Below are positions 22,160-23,050 of a DNA stretch of 23,050 nucleotides, in pieces (position 1 is the first letter of the stretch; each line of letters starts with the position of its first letter). This DNA is from CAZUXY01 sp964624235 (lineage in GTDB: Bacteria > Spirochaetota > UBA4802 > UBA5368), in NCBI GenBank assembly GCA_964624235.1, contig CAZUXY010000067.1:1-23050 (forward strand). Direction: 5' to 3'. The notes beneath the pieces were generated by a model that saw nothing but the letters and a program-made list of their open reading frames with translations, made no database searches and was not told where the DNA came from. Made by a program: the position numbers and the translations under genes.

Positions 22160-23050
22160 ATGGCAAAATTTACCTTTTTCCTCGGCAAGGGTGGCGTGGG
22201 GAAATCCACCGTCTCCGCATTGGCTGCTCTTGCACTTGCAGGTCAAGGAAAGAACGTACTTCTGGTCTCGCTTGACCCGGCACATAACCTCTCCGATATT
22301 TTCGGTATAAAATTCGGTGACCGGCCGAAAAAAATAATTACACACCTTATGGGAATGGAAATTGATGAAAAGGCCCGGGTGAAAAAATACCTTCACGGAA
22401 TAGAGACACGCCTGAGAAATACCTTCCATTATCATACCGCATTCAATCTAGGCCGTTATTTTGATATCATTAAATTTTCCCCCGGAATTGAAGAATATTC
22501 CCTGATGCAGGCATTTATGGATATCCGTGACCGGTTTAATAATAAGGATATTATACTGGTTGATCTCCCTCCTACTGCATTGACCCTTAAATTCCTTAGA
22601 TTGCCTTCGCTTTCAATGTTATGGTTGAATAAACTCAAGGAGCTTAGAGAAACCATAATTAAAAAGAAGGAGATAGTAACCAGGATTAAATTCGGAGGAA
22701 AAACGATAGAAAGGGATAAAATCCTTAACGGCATAGAAGAATTACTGACGGAGTATCACACGATTAATGGAATTTTAACCAGTACTACTGATTCAGCACT
22801 GTATATCGTTATGAATTCCGACATACTTTCTCAATCTGAATCAGGAATGATTCATGGCGAGTTAGAAAAAATCGGACTGGGAGTCCATGGTATTATCATC
22901 AATAAAGTGTTATCCGATATCAGCCGTGAGAAACCGATACATCATTTCCACAGTATTGCGCATCATTTCCTGCCGCATTCAGATTTTCCCCTCGTAAGAA
23001 CGGGTAACCTGAACCGCTATCTCACCCTTCACGGGGATAGCACGCTGTTT
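22160..23050 (+). CDS. ArsA/Get3-family ATPase (3' end outside window)
   Basis: Open from ATG 22160 to the window end, 297 codons without a stop. The deviant P-loop LGKGGVGKST is at residues 8-17, followed by the ArsA/Get3 switch I sequence VSLDPAHNLSDIFG (about 36-49) and the switch II-like VDLPPTALTLKFLRLP, corresponding to the DTAPTGHTLR of relatives. ArsA drives arsenite efflux and Get3 targets tail-anchored proteins. The visible 297 residues contain no cysteine, so the metalloid-binding cysteines of ArsA and the zinc CxxC of Get3 are absent so far, and no arsB or arsR is nearby. It is paired with the small membrane protein gene 12 bases upstream. Family is firm; substrate is unknown. Confidence 0.88.
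   Translation, partial: MAKFTFFLGKGGVGKSTVSALAALALAGQGKNVLLVSLDPAHNLSDIFGIKFGDRPKKIITHLMGMEIDEKARVKKYLHGIETRLRNTFHYHTAFNLGRYFDIIKFSPGIEEYSLMQAFMDIRDRFNNKDIILVDLPPTALTLKFLRLPSLSMLWLNKLKELRETIIKKKEIVTRIKFGGKTIERDKILNGIEELLTEYHTINGILTSTTDSALYIVMNSDILSQSESGMIHGELEKIGLGVHGIIINKVLSDISREKPIHHFHSIAHHFLPHSDFPLVRTGNLNRYLTLHGDSTLF

Noticed and set aside
22160..23050. Arsenic resistance operon
   Set aside because: The ATPase has no cysteine in the visible part, and no arsB, arsC, arsD or arsR is nearby.

Overview
This window comes from a spirochaete (phylum Spirochaetota). About three quarters of it is a single flagellar/motility cluster on the minus strand, in the gene order typical of spirochaetes: flbD-motA-motB-fliL-fliY/N-fliO-fliP-fliQ-fliR-flhB-flhA-flhF-flhG-flgV-whiG(fliA)-fapA, starting near 16.8 kb and reading down to position 1. 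Phylum-level markers are FlbD next to motAB, the long FliY-type switch protein, the small two-helix protein between flhG and sigma-28, and the Jag_N/FapA (DUF342) protein after sigma-28. The usual fliM between fliL and fliY is missing, which may point to a deep or Leptospirales-like lineage (inference).

Layout. 1-54: the first 18 codons of another minus-strand gene that continues the operon. 77-4410: regulatory and assembly-control genes (fapA, whiG, flgV candidate, flhG). 4427-11947: SRP-like flhF and the export gate (flhA, flhB, fliR, fliQ, fliP, fliO), with a candidate 37-codon ORF coupled to flhB. 11999-15892: switch (fliY/N), fliL, stator (motB, motA) and flbD. 15894-16802: an MptE-like/DUF115 gene one base upstream of flbD. 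17137-18276: a membrane-anchored NodB-type polysaccharide deacetylase. From about 18.3 kb on, the annotated genes are on the plus strand: a 70-residue lipoprotein, a 571-residue CstA carbon-starvation-type transporter, a 102-residue single-hydrophobic-segment protein, and a cysteine-free ArsA/Get3-like ATPase cut by the window end.

How they work together. FlhF and FlhG set flagellar site and number. FliO/P/Q/R, FlhB and FlhA form the export gate. FliY/N is part of the C-ring. FliL and MotA/MotB form the stator. WhiG is the late-gene sigma factor. FlgV and FapA are probable assembly or regulatory components. The plus-strand end is a separate neighbourhood. Its most unusual part is the pairing of a small membrane protein with an ArsA-like ATPase that has none of the cysteines needed for metalloid sensing.

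The most useful second looks are: the fliR-flhB small ORF; the missing fliM and the symmetric CCGATA repeats in its place; the structured, GGGGACACC-bearing element before cstA; the small-protein/ArsA pair; and the transcription boundary between motB and fliL. No CRISPR array, rRNA, intact tRNA, intact insertion sequence or phage gene was seen.
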